From Apostichopus japonicus (taxonomy: Eukaryota; Echinodermata; Holothuroidea; Aspidochirotida; Stichopodidae), in assembly GCF_037975245.1 (NCBI RefSeq), contig NC_092565.1, positions 22,215,499 to 22,279,498 of the forward strand: DNA of 64,000 nucleotides, written 5' to 3'. The position numbers and the translations under genes are program-made. The notes beneath the pieces were generated by a model that was given only the letters and a program-made list of their open reading frames with translations, had not been told where the DNA came from and did not search any database. Positions 25,001-37,000 of the stretch are shown piece after piece (the first letter of the stretch is position 1; every line of letters starts with the position of its first letter).

Positions 25001-28000
25001 GATCTCTGTCAGTGACTGCTACAGTATATGAGTGGTGCAGTATAATGCTCTGTTGGGAATAGCTTTCTTCAGCTTCTAGCCTACAGCACATATGATATAA
25101 CTGTACACTGAAGAAGCTTTCCCTTGTGTAACCGCAGTGCAATTTGTCTTCATATGCAGTACAAAATTAATTAATTGATTGTGAATAATTTTGGTCACTT
25201 TGACGTAGAAGGAATAGCTGTTGGTCAGTATAGTGTATGAAGAGTCTTCAGAGATTTTACTAATTGAGTAAGAAGATTACGAAGCAAACTTCCATTATTT
25301 ACAAAACATTATTTGCCAGAGCCTAATCGATGTTCTGTGTGAGATTTTAACCGGTTTTTTTTTCTTGCTTAATTCATAATGTATATAATCATGCATTTCC
25401 ATGTGGGTGTTTCTGTGGTTTTTTAAAGATGTGTCATAACTGGTGAAAGCTCTCATGTTCTCTGAACGTTACTAACTCTAAAAATGAACTAAATTCCATG
25501 TACACTGTACCATACTGCTTAAGTGACTATTTCAAACTGAGCATTCATCTGCCCTCTCAGTATATAGCTGAGGATACAGTATATTCTATTCATTGTAAAC
25601 ATGTACAACGTCAAAGACTCCGGAGTCTGTTGCATGAATTATGGCACGGGATTGGACGATCAGAAACTCCCATGATTTCCAACCTCCGGCAGTAATTATG
25701 TCTCTACAAGAGGCTACAGCTAGTACTTGTCTCAATCACCTCTGAAGCAGCAGCTCACCGCTGAAAAGCTGCGGCTTGTATCCCTGGCAGCAGAAGATGA
25801 GTCTGTGTTTACCATAACAATGACTATTCACTTGCTGCAATGCAAGAAGAACACAGTATCATACACTGCATGCATGGAGCAAGACTATAGCATTTGAAAT
25901 TGAATAATCGTGGAGCACTATAAACTGCATGTACTCTAGGTAAATGTGATGGGCTTTATAGTTGGTTACATTGAAAGTTGCACAAAAAAAAACAATTCAG
26001 ACAAAAAATGGAGACAGTTTGTGAGTTGTGGCTCTCCTGTTTTGCTTTAAAAACATGCCTACTGTAGATGTTGTGTGAGCTCTTCAAATTGATTGGCTCA
26101 GTTTATATTTGCTGAGGTATTCAGCATTTGAGGAGACATGAGAACAAGTACTGTATATGGACTGGTATCAACCGGAGGCTTTCACAGTATGTCATTATTT
26201 ATGCTTTTATGACTTTAATAACCAAATCAACCATTTTCATTGTACTGTTGTAAAACAGTTGTAAAATGTGCTCTTAACTTGTTGTAAAATGTGCTCTTAA
26301 CTTCTACGATTGCTGATTTAGTCATTTCCTTCCATCCATTTTACATTTTAATGACTTTTGAGTATGGCCTTTTTTTTTTAAGTACTTTACAGTAGCTATT
26401 GCCTGTAAAGCTGAAACCAATTTGAAATGTGTGGAATGTTAAAAAGAATGTACTGTATGTATCTGATTCATGCAGGAATACAGGAACTGGTTTCCTTTAA
26501 TAATTACTTCACTACTCATCTACCTCATCTACAGTAACCCGTCTCCACAGAAGTGCTGCACTATCTCTTTAACATGGTTAGTGTACATCTGTGAGTGAGT
26601 CATTCCTAAATTCCTTAATCAAAGGAATATATGAGGATAGCAAGTCTGTTGTCTGCATTGAGCTGTAATGCTTCTTCGTATTTGTCAATTTGTCAGTGTG
26701 AAAGAACAACTGACCAGCATTGGTAATCTGTTTGATAGAGATGGTTCTTATCAACAACTGTACATCTTCTTCCACTTTGGAGATGTTATGATTTTGATGT
26801 TGCATGATATTAAAGACTGCATAACTTCAAATCTAATACTCACATCACAGAGCAACCCAAAGCTTTAACAGTTGTTGTTGATAATTGCCCCTCGGACAAC
26901 CAGATCTTACACGTTGGTGGTCCGAACAGCCAATTTGGTCGTCAGAAGAAATGTAACAGAATAACAATGAACGATGGATATGTTTACTGTTGGAGAGATT
27001 TTGGGGTTTGGTGAATCAAATACAAGCTTTGGACCAGTAGAGCTCCCCTGGGTGGATCATAGGCCTATTTTTGTTTTATTTCAGTATCTACAGTACAAAG
27101 TGATGGAGGAAGATATTCATTTAACCTGTTTGGATGTTACAATGCAATTTTATTTTGATGTACACAACTATTCGTCCGATGGATAAAACTCCAAAGCAGA
27201 TTTTAGTTGTCCATGCAGAAATTTGGTAGAATTTTGGACTCAGACATTGGACAGCTATTAAAACTTTGCCCAACAGAGCCATTAATGTTTCAATGTTTCA
27301 GGGTTGGCCGGTTTTTACCGGGCGGTTTTTACCGCCCCGGTAAAAACAAGTTTTTTACCGGTTTTTACCGGGAGGTTTTTCCCACCTATAAGTGGGAAAA
27401 ACTGGGAAAAACCTCAAATTATATAGAATTCCTAAAAACTCATGTGGAACTTGTGGAGGAGCATAGAATCTACAAGTAAATGGCATCTTATGGTAGGGGG
27501 TTGGGTTACATCCAAAGAACAGCCATGATCTATAACTTGTAAGTTTACCGATTAGACTACAGTATTATAAATAATTCAAATAAATAATATATTGGATGCT
27601 CAAATCAACCAACTTTATTTTCCTATCGAGATGCATAATTCCATTATCTAGAGAATGGACTCGTATCAAACTGTTGGTGCCTCCTATAGGGCTATGGTTC
27701 GTCATATTATACATGCCACATTAGTCTGCTCAGATCCAAATGATGATTCACATCCAAGAACGATCACTTCATGTCTGCGATAAATTGTACTCTGTTCACA
27801 CTTCGCACTAGGCACTGTACTATGCTTATATTGCTAATAGGCACTGTACTAAGTGACTGTTGTGACATCAACTAATTTGAGAATAAGTAACAATTGGAAC
27901 AGTTACTTGTGTTGTTGATACTCCTACCTCTTCAGTTAGCCTATACACAGGAAGTGCCCAGTATCACCTCACCTGTCCACCTCAAAGTGTGTAATCACTC

Positions 28001-31000
28001 ATGCATGAATTTGTATAATAATTGGACCATGTTTGCATCAAGGTAAACAGTTTGGTTGTGTGAATGGCTCCATAGGGCCATTGTGCGTTTAATACTTTAA
28101 TTGGGCCCATGTGCCTTACAAAGTTTCAAAGCAGTTTCTATTGAGCCCCCTGGATTGAAGTTCACCTCAATAGACTGTTGCCTACTGTATTAATGGAATG
28201 AACTGTCTGAGCACATAATATTATATTATTATATGGTTCCTTGTCCCTTTGAGGCTTTGGATGCCATGGTTCGCCACTTCGTTCTATCCTCCGCTGTTCA
28301 TGCCACATAATAGGCCTGAAGAATTTAGGAGGGGTGAATGTCCCAGTGTAGACCTATAATGGTTTGGGCAATAGGCAATGCATACTGCTAAAGAGATCGT
28401 GACAGAATAACTATACATGTGCAATACGAAAAATACTCTTTTTTCCACAAAAAGTAGAATAAGAACGTGATAAAATAGCTCAAAATGAAGCTAAGAAACT
28501 CCCATAGTCAATAAAATATGCCTGTCATGAAACAATATCGTGCCTACTGATGACCCTGCATTTTACGGACAATTAATACTAGTTTTCGAGACGGAGGCGG
28601 TTTTTACCGGTATTTACCAGTTTTTCCCGGTTTTTACCTGGTTTTTACCGCTTAGTGGGAAAAACAGGTTTTTCCAGGGAAAATGCCAACCCTGCAATGT
28701 TTAGTGTTTGCCAATCATTATTCCTTTCAATTGATGCCATGATGCATTGTATTATCTTTGATAAATTTGATGATTTGCAAATGATACGTTTAGAAAAACA
28801 ATCTTAGATACATTTATATCGAACAATTAAATTTGAGGTTGTCTAAAAAAACAAAAACAATTATTTAAACTATATCAAACCTTGAGTTTTCATGTTTTGT
28901 TTTGGATGACCTCATGTAAAATTTCATTGCACCTCTAAACGAAAGGGCCAGATACAGGTAATTAGATAAATACGTTAGAAGGATAATGTGCAATATACAG
29001 TACTTACCTAAAGATATATAATTTTCATCCCATCTTTGCTTTGTTTTATTTTCAGGAATGTGGCATTGAGGGTCTGGTGGAGGAACTCTGCATGAAACTC
29101 AAGAAGGTACAGGAGGAAAGAGATGAGAAAGCTTCTGATGATGTCTCCATGAACACTTCAGAACCCGAAGAGAAAACAGCTTCCAAGAAAGACACTTCTA
29201 AGCAAGCTGAAAGGTATTTGCACTTCGACTCACTAGTTTTTGATAAGGATTTCAGATCCAACTCATTCCACCAGCCTCCCTACCACCCCCTCTTGCCCCA
29301 TCATAGCCCCCATCCAGCCTGTTTGCCTACTGTACATGGTTCATGTTTTGTTTGTTTGAATTCATACTTGATTAAGTTGATAACTTCAGTCCTTTCTTAC
29401 CTGTCTCCTACTGCATGTATACATACGCACTTCTATCTACCTAGCTTATAACAACTGGTATCATTCATGCACTGTGCTCTCAATTAAATCATCTGGAGGT
29501 CACTATCATCATCTTCCCTTCCAATTACCATTCCAATGCATATGAAATGTTGTCTAAGTGAAAAAGAATACACAAAAAAAGTTAAAAATCTTATATCAGT
29601 GACAAGGAATTACAAAGATTCATCCCCACATTCGAGATTTTTCTCACTTTTGCAAAGGATGTGGCCTTGTAGAATGTCTATGTATAGTACAATAGGTATA
29701 TACATCACTTCCTTAATCTTGCGGTTTCATTTCCAAGTTAATGTCCTGTTGGATAGTCATGTGTGTACCACTGACACATATATACTACATACCATCTGCT
29801 TATACAGCATGTGTTGCTGTTGAATGAAATGGACATTGCTCATCCACCCCTTCATTCTGTCCTTTGGAAAGTTATAATTTTCTCTGTCCTGATAATAGTC
29901 ACTTTACTCCAAGTTGCAAGAACAGAAAATGTGTTCCCTGAAAAATGATATAAAAAAGATGATTACAAATATTGAAAATTATCCTCCTCATACATGTTGC
30001 TGAAAACATTTTTCTTAATCTTATTCCTTTAGATACTATGAAGCTTTCCCAGCGCTAGGTGGTGGCGGCAAACCCTCGAAGCAAGACTACAAACCTAAGG
30101 GAGTTTGGAGCAGTGTTGCTGGCTCATCGGTCTTGCTCCCCGTTGGAGGAGGGACTCCTGAGAGCCATTCGGCCTGTGTGTCCAGATCTAGCACGTCCCC
30201 CACTGGCTTCGATGACAAGAAACAGAGAACCAGGAGCCTTCCTACCAGCCTCGCACCCACTCGTCAGAATTCGTTCAATTCTGGAAAAAGACGGCGTAGC
30301 CAGAAGAGCGGATATCAGAACGATGGTGTTTACAGGGACCGATATCGAGATCGCCAACCCTTCATCAGAAACAACAAGTCTGCCAGAGGAGGCAGAAAGT
30401 ACTACGAGAGGAGGAATTTTCAAATAAAGAGGAAAGATCGTTCAGCCATGCCTAACCAACCCTTCGCAGACATCAAGAATTATCCTACTGTTATTCCTCT
30501 CAAAGTCATCTTCGCTCGACCACCAAGCCAGACGGCTGCTCCTCCAACTGCAGGACAGCCATCACCTGAATTGGAATTGCAACAGTCACTCTGGGAAGAG
30601 AGGGATCCCCTCAGAGAAAGCGAAAATGGAGATTTCTTTCTAGAGCAGGCAGTCCATTCTATGGCAGAGAGCATCTGCCGTGGCATTGTAGACGAGGAAA
30701 TTGAGGATGGTAGTACTGATGAAAGCGAAGAGAGAACCGACGCGCTACCATTCGGTGTTTCGACTTCAGGGGAAGAAAATTGGGCTTCAACCCATCCTTT
30801 GGAGTGCTTTGGAGATCCCAGGTTTGCTTCTGTTTCAGTTGTCTGTGAAGATGCAGAGGTACTGGCTCCGGAAGATGAGCCCCACCCAGGGTCCATCTGG
30901 GAGAGAGATCTTGTGCTGGGGAGTCCTAACCTGCCGGATAAGGGTCCCTGGCTTGAGTCTGCAAGGTCCTGTCAACAAGCAACTCCAAGCCTTTTGAGCC

Positions 31001-34000
31001 CAGAAATACCAGAGCAGAAGGGGAGCGTTTCAGAGGATACCTCTGTGTCAGATGAGTTGTCTGTTGTCATTGATGATGAGCCATTTACACCGGAAGTGAA
31101 CTCGCCAAGGAATGCACCAATTGGCACCGGACGTGGTAACGACACACTTCTCAGGATCTGTAACCATGATCATCGTTCTGGCCGGGTCAACAAGCAGGAG
31201 GACTTACCCGAAGAAAACCAGTTGTCAGATGCAACAGAATGGCCATCGATGTCTGCGAATCAGCAACAGGGTCAAACTGATGAAATGACCTCTGATCCAC
31301 CGAGTGAAAACATATGGGCTGGATTCATAGCTGACCAACAACAGGGATCATTGGCAGAAGGTATAAGGTCCTCCTGTGCTCCAGGACAGTCATCTATTGA
31401 TCCCGCCTCTCCCTCCTCTAGCAAGGCATTTGACCTGAACAGTGCCCTGTGGTCAACGTATGACACTGCCCCTCCTAGAATGCAACCGCCGAAGGTAGTG
31501 ACTTGGGGAGAAACAGTCCTCTCTCCTCTGGTTTCCCACCTCAAAGCGTCAAGTTCATCCTTCATAGAAGGTGGTGTCTACGGCAGTCCGTACGGGAGTC
31601 GCAATACCAGCCATTACAATAGCTGTAGTACAAGTCCTGGCAATGACGGGAGTCTTTTGGACCTCTGGGGGAGTAAGGAACACATGCAGGAGTTGTCTGC
31701 TGCTGCCTCCAAGCTTGAGGAATACTTCAGCCCCAGACCAACCCCTGGTCAACAACCCCTCTGGTCAGATGAGCAGAGCATAATCGAAGACAGTCTGGCA
31801 GATAGTCCCAAGTTCCTCTCTTCCAGGAGCTCGTCCAGGTTTGATTTTGCCCAGCCCGCGAGTCCACCGAATTCAGACAGGTCGAGCCCTACAGAGACGG
31901 ACGACATGGTTTCGGAGACAGAGGCGTTCGAGGAGACGGTAAGGCGCAAGGAGAAGTTTGTGATGGAGAGTGCTCTGGGTGCCAAGTGCAATATTATTGG
32001 AAAAGATAGTAGTAGTAGTAACTCTTTTATTTCTATGCAAGATTCATGTAGATTAGATGCGAATAGCAATATCAACCAGGAAAAACACAGCCCAAGTGGA
32101 GAACGGTCGTCGAGAGATACGAGCAGAGGCATCGTCGAAATAGAGGAAGGACTCGAGAAAGTCTCGATCGATGCAAAACAGGATACCAGCGGTGCTATGT
32201 CTCCGCCTCTCCTGCCTGACGATAGCGTAGATTTTACCCCAGTGGAGCAACAATCAAACGGTAGCGCTACGGTGGATGGTTCTCGGGCAAGCAGGGCACT
32301 TCAATTTGAGGAGGACGTGTCACCGCATAGAAGTGATGGGTCTACCGGTCTTTCAGGAGAGACGGTGCAATCAAAGGAAAACGAGAAAGGGAGGAGACCA
32401 CCTGTGTGGAGGACGAGGCCAGAAGTCAAGGACGATGGAGGCTTCGCAAGCTGGTTGCCAGGCAACATTTCAGAAGATGGAAACAATTTTCGAAGAGGAA
32501 GTGGATCAGGAATGGAATTTTTACAGCCTGTTGGAGTGAGCACTTACAGCGACTTTACTCCCGACGTGAAATCAAACTACAGTGACCAGGTGAGCCATTT
32601 CGGTGTGCTTGATAAATCATTTAACAGTTTCATTCTAGATGATGGCTCTGTATGTATTTGGCTGTATCAGCACTCAAAAGTGGCAAGTGCTACTATATCT
32701 GCATGCAATGGGGCCCTCCAGCCTCAGCGACAATAAACAGAGGGCGCTGTCATATCGGTCCTAGATCTAGTTCTGTGAAACTTGACAAGCTGCAGTCTAT
32801 TACTGCAGATCATAACGGTACCATGAGTTCGATCATTAGTGGTAGTTTATACAATTTCGTTTGTAATTATTGAAGAAGAGATCTTTGAAACATATCTTTG
32901 AAGTTCCAAGTCAAATTAATTGTGTTAGGCACCTTTACGTGGTGTGTTTTAAAGTATGTTGTCTACTTGGCAAAACTACACAAGTGGAACATTGAACTAG
33001 TCAATCAGCCAGCGTGGCATGTTCGCAGCTTTTGAATGCTTCCACGCAATTGTGTTACCTTACACGTAGATCGTTCTACACTACAGATCCATCTCATTAC
33101 AGTAGGAGCAATATGACAGCACCCACTGTTGAAATGCTGGTGAGCTCCATTGGTAGGTTTGCAGGGGAATGGGAGTAACCCTCTTTAGAAGTATTGCTCA
33201 AGATTTAATTAAAGTTTCCAGCAATTACTCCAGTAACACTAGTCAGCTAAATCCTTCCAAATCTGAATCATCATCCTTCTGATGTCATATAAATACAAAA
33301 TTGTAAAGATGAATCAAATTTCAGGGTCATACTGTTAAACAGGTTTTAATTCTCAACTTAAACATGAGTATGTTCCGAATTTGGGCATTTCTTTTGAATG
33401 TCCTCCCCCAATTCTTGATATCAATGATGCACTAAATAATGTCTTTTGAAGATGAAAATGTAGCAAAGTTTATTCCTTTCAGAAACCTACCCGCTCCCCC
33501 CTCCAATTAAAGAAATAATTTGCACAAAATTTAAGATAAATGTAGGTGTCTACGACAGTCATTGACTATGACACTATTGGTGCAATTTTGGCGATTTACT
33601 CTTCAGACTCCTAAAGAATAAAGAGATGCACATTTTATAGAAAGCCAACAAGAACGAAAAAGGACGAACAAGTATCTTAATACTATTGGTTATTGTCAAA
33701 TGAACAAATCTTAATTATATTATTTTGATGCTTCATAGCATCCAGCATTCCAGCTGTTTTTCTACGATTGAATTAAAATTTACTTTACATTTTTTCCTTC
33801 CTTTCATTTTAGTTTTTTCCTTTCGAAGAAGAGGTTTTCCTTCAAGAGGAAGGGCTCCTTGATCCTAGGGAACCAATGAGCTGTAAGTAAAGCACTCCCC
33901 CCTACACACCCAACCAAACCATTCCCCCTACACCTTTTATTTTCTCTTCTCATGCTCTGTTTGCTATTAGTTCAATGCGGAGTACATTATCACTGTTTCT

Positions 34001-37000
34001 GTATATTTTCTGTACCCTTTTGTAACAGCAGCATGTTGAAATTCTCGGATATTTTATATTTTTACATTTGTCTGACGGGGAATAATTTATGTGAAAAAGT
34101 AAGTTGGCCTGACGTTTCGATCCTAGCAGGATCTTCTTCAAAGGCTAAATGACAAGTAACAGTAACAGAAAGGACAAAAACACGCACGGAATACAGACAG
34201 GTTAATGAGCATGGTGAACACAAAGAGAAGATGTACGGGGATTAGTAGACAAGGGATGCAGAGAAGAAAGCAACAGGGGAAGAGGAGAGGTAGGAGATAA
34301 ACAGTGGAGGGACAAAGAGAGGATTAAGGGAAGGGGTAGGGAATAAACTGGAGAAGGATAAAGACAGAAAGGAGTGGAGAAAAAAAAGGGGGTGGAAGAG
34401 AGCTGTGAGAAGAGGAGTGATGGGGGGGGGGGACAAAGGGAGATGGAGGGGGGAACAGAAGAAAAGTTAGTCATGTCCTTCCTGAATGTTGAGCCCATGA
34501 GGTTGAATGGTGCAAAGGGTGTTGCATCCACAGCCTCTCTCTGCTGATTCGTACTAGGTCAGGGCGGCTACCTAAGGATTCAATCCCCTGTAGGGACATG
34601 TCGTTAATGGTATGGTTGGGAAGGTTAAAGTGTTCTCCAACTGGGGTCTCAGTCTTCATGGTGTTGACTGTGGATCTGTGACCATAGAATCACTTCTTGA
34701 GGGTGGTTTTGGTTTCGCCAACATACTGGATGCCGCAAACTCTACAAGAGATCAGATAGATGACATTAGTGGTTGTGACCCTTAGTCTTGTGTGTGAGTT
34801 TCAGGGGAATAATTTAGTGTTATAATTTTGTGCAGCAGTTTGGAAAGTTCTGAAGTTTGTCTCTTGCTGCTCAATTGCTTCAAAGTTGTAAACAGAGAAG
34901 CAAACTTTCAGTTTTACTTTGCTCCTACCTCCTTACCTGTCTCCACCAGTTTACCTATGCACTTTACTCCTCCACCTTAAGCTACATAAACTATTAACAC
35001 TGCAGTGTTGGGGATTCAATTCATTCATTGAGCAGTTTTTAACCTTCCAAACTTTCATGTGATCAGCAAGATAAACTCAGTGTCAATCAAATGAAGATTC
35101 AAAATTTTAGAAACCATGATGTGCAAACACTGGTAGAACTAAAGTAGACATCTTTTGGGGGAGGGGGGGAATACTTATTTTACACCAGGTGTGAAGTTTG
35201 TAATGTGTAGTAGTGCACCTCATTCACTTCTTTGAGTGATAGATGAGTGTGCTCTGCACTTGGCATTTTAAGAAAGCCCATCTCTTAAAGTCTTCATCTG
35301 ACCAAGTACATAGAAACAGAATTATACATCCAAAGCTAGAAAAGTGCAAAGAATCAAGATTTTTATTCATCTCTGCAGTGAGGAACAAAGGACAGGCCTT
35401 CCAAAACAGAAAAGAGAATTTTACAAAATGGAAAGTGAGAAATGAATTCAGGCATACAGGTTCTAACCAGGGATGTTCTTAAATACTGTTGGTGCCCACA
35501 GAAGAAAATGTTACATCAGAGGACCTAAAGGTTTACTTTGGTGTGACATAAGCTTAAAAGCAATGACAAACCAAAGTAGATCTCATATCGTTATTGATTA
35601 GACAATGGAAGTGCATTCATTTGCTGGAAAGGTGTCACCACTTTGAATTTTGCATAGTCCCTCTCTTCCCACCCCTCAACCCCACCCCCGACAGCTGCAA
35701 TTTTTAAGTTCAGCCCTACCAAGGATCCTAGTCATCCCTTACAACTGAGGATACAATTTCTCAGATTAAATCACATAGTTTAGCCAAGTTTCTTCATACT
35801 TTGGTCAGCTGTTTTTTTCAACCCTTCTGACTATGTCTTACCTTTCAGACTGCGAAACTTGTAACAGTGAGAGACGCGAGTGTCAGGAATGCCGTTCAAG
35901 TCACGAGAGTAGATTATCGAGGAACAGTAGCGGCGATGAACAAGACTTTGAGGGCAGAAGACACTCTGGTTCTACTAAGGTTTGTCACAACGTTGATTAT
36001 ATTTAACTTGTGAGAGGGTTCTGCCTAGTGACACAAACCAGACCTTTGAAACCTTAACTCGAGAAAGGGTTCTGCCCAGTGACACGAACCAGACCTTTGA
36101 GACCTTAACTCGTGAGAGGGTTCTGCTCAGTGACACGAACCAGACCTTTGAGACCTTAACTCGTGAGAGGGTTCTGCCCAGGGACACGAACCAGACCTTT
36201 GAAACCATAACTTGTGAGAGGGTTCTGCCCAGTGACACGAACCAGACCTTTCAAACCTTAACTCGTTAGAGGGTTCTGCCCAGTGACACGAACCAGACCT
36301 TTGAAACCTTAACTTCGTTAGAGGGTTCTGCCCAGTGAAACGAACCAGACCTTTGAAACCTTAAAGGATGACTTTAGACAACATTTCAGTCTTGATATGT
36401 TAGTCACAAAAATAGAACACGTTCAGTGCTAGGAATGTTTCTGTAACTATTCGGGTTTATCAAGACATTAACTTTACAAACATACTTAATCTCTGGTTTC
36501 TAAAGATGACACAATTTCCTGCATGCTGATGTGTGATAACATACTTAATACTTACAGATTTTGACATTCGACTATTATCTTAGAAAGGTCAATAGTAGTG
36601 ACCCAAAAAGTTTGGCTCGCTTAACCTGTTTTTTTTTTAACATCCTTCTTTTCCTTGGCAACTGAAAAGTTTCAAAATTACTGTCCTTAAGGTTCTGTCT
36701 CACCAAGTGATTTTAAGAAGAATTTAAATTGGACTATTTAATATTATCACAGTGGAGAGAAATTTATTGTAGGGTGACAGTTTCTAGTCAACATTTGACC
36801 ATTATCTCACTCTCTAGCAAATTTAGCTTAAATAGTACTACTGACCTGTAAAGGGTATTTCTCTATGAGACAAATCATTCCCTATTTTCTGTGGTGCACC
36901 AACCACGATGTTCAACTGTGCAAGGAAACAGGAAATGATTAATTCACACCAATACCTCGCCACTGATGTTCCACTTTAACAACGGATAAATCAACATTAC

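Noticed and set aside
32590-32736. KIAA0232 ending at the stop just after exon 3
   Set aside because: A strong donor at 32590 and three further in-phase exons with family-like content make the longer product more likely; retention is possible as a minor form.
35975-36238. Repetitive 17-residue protein on the minus strand
   Set aside because: It is the by-product of a 51-bp minisatellite whose unit length is a multiple of three.
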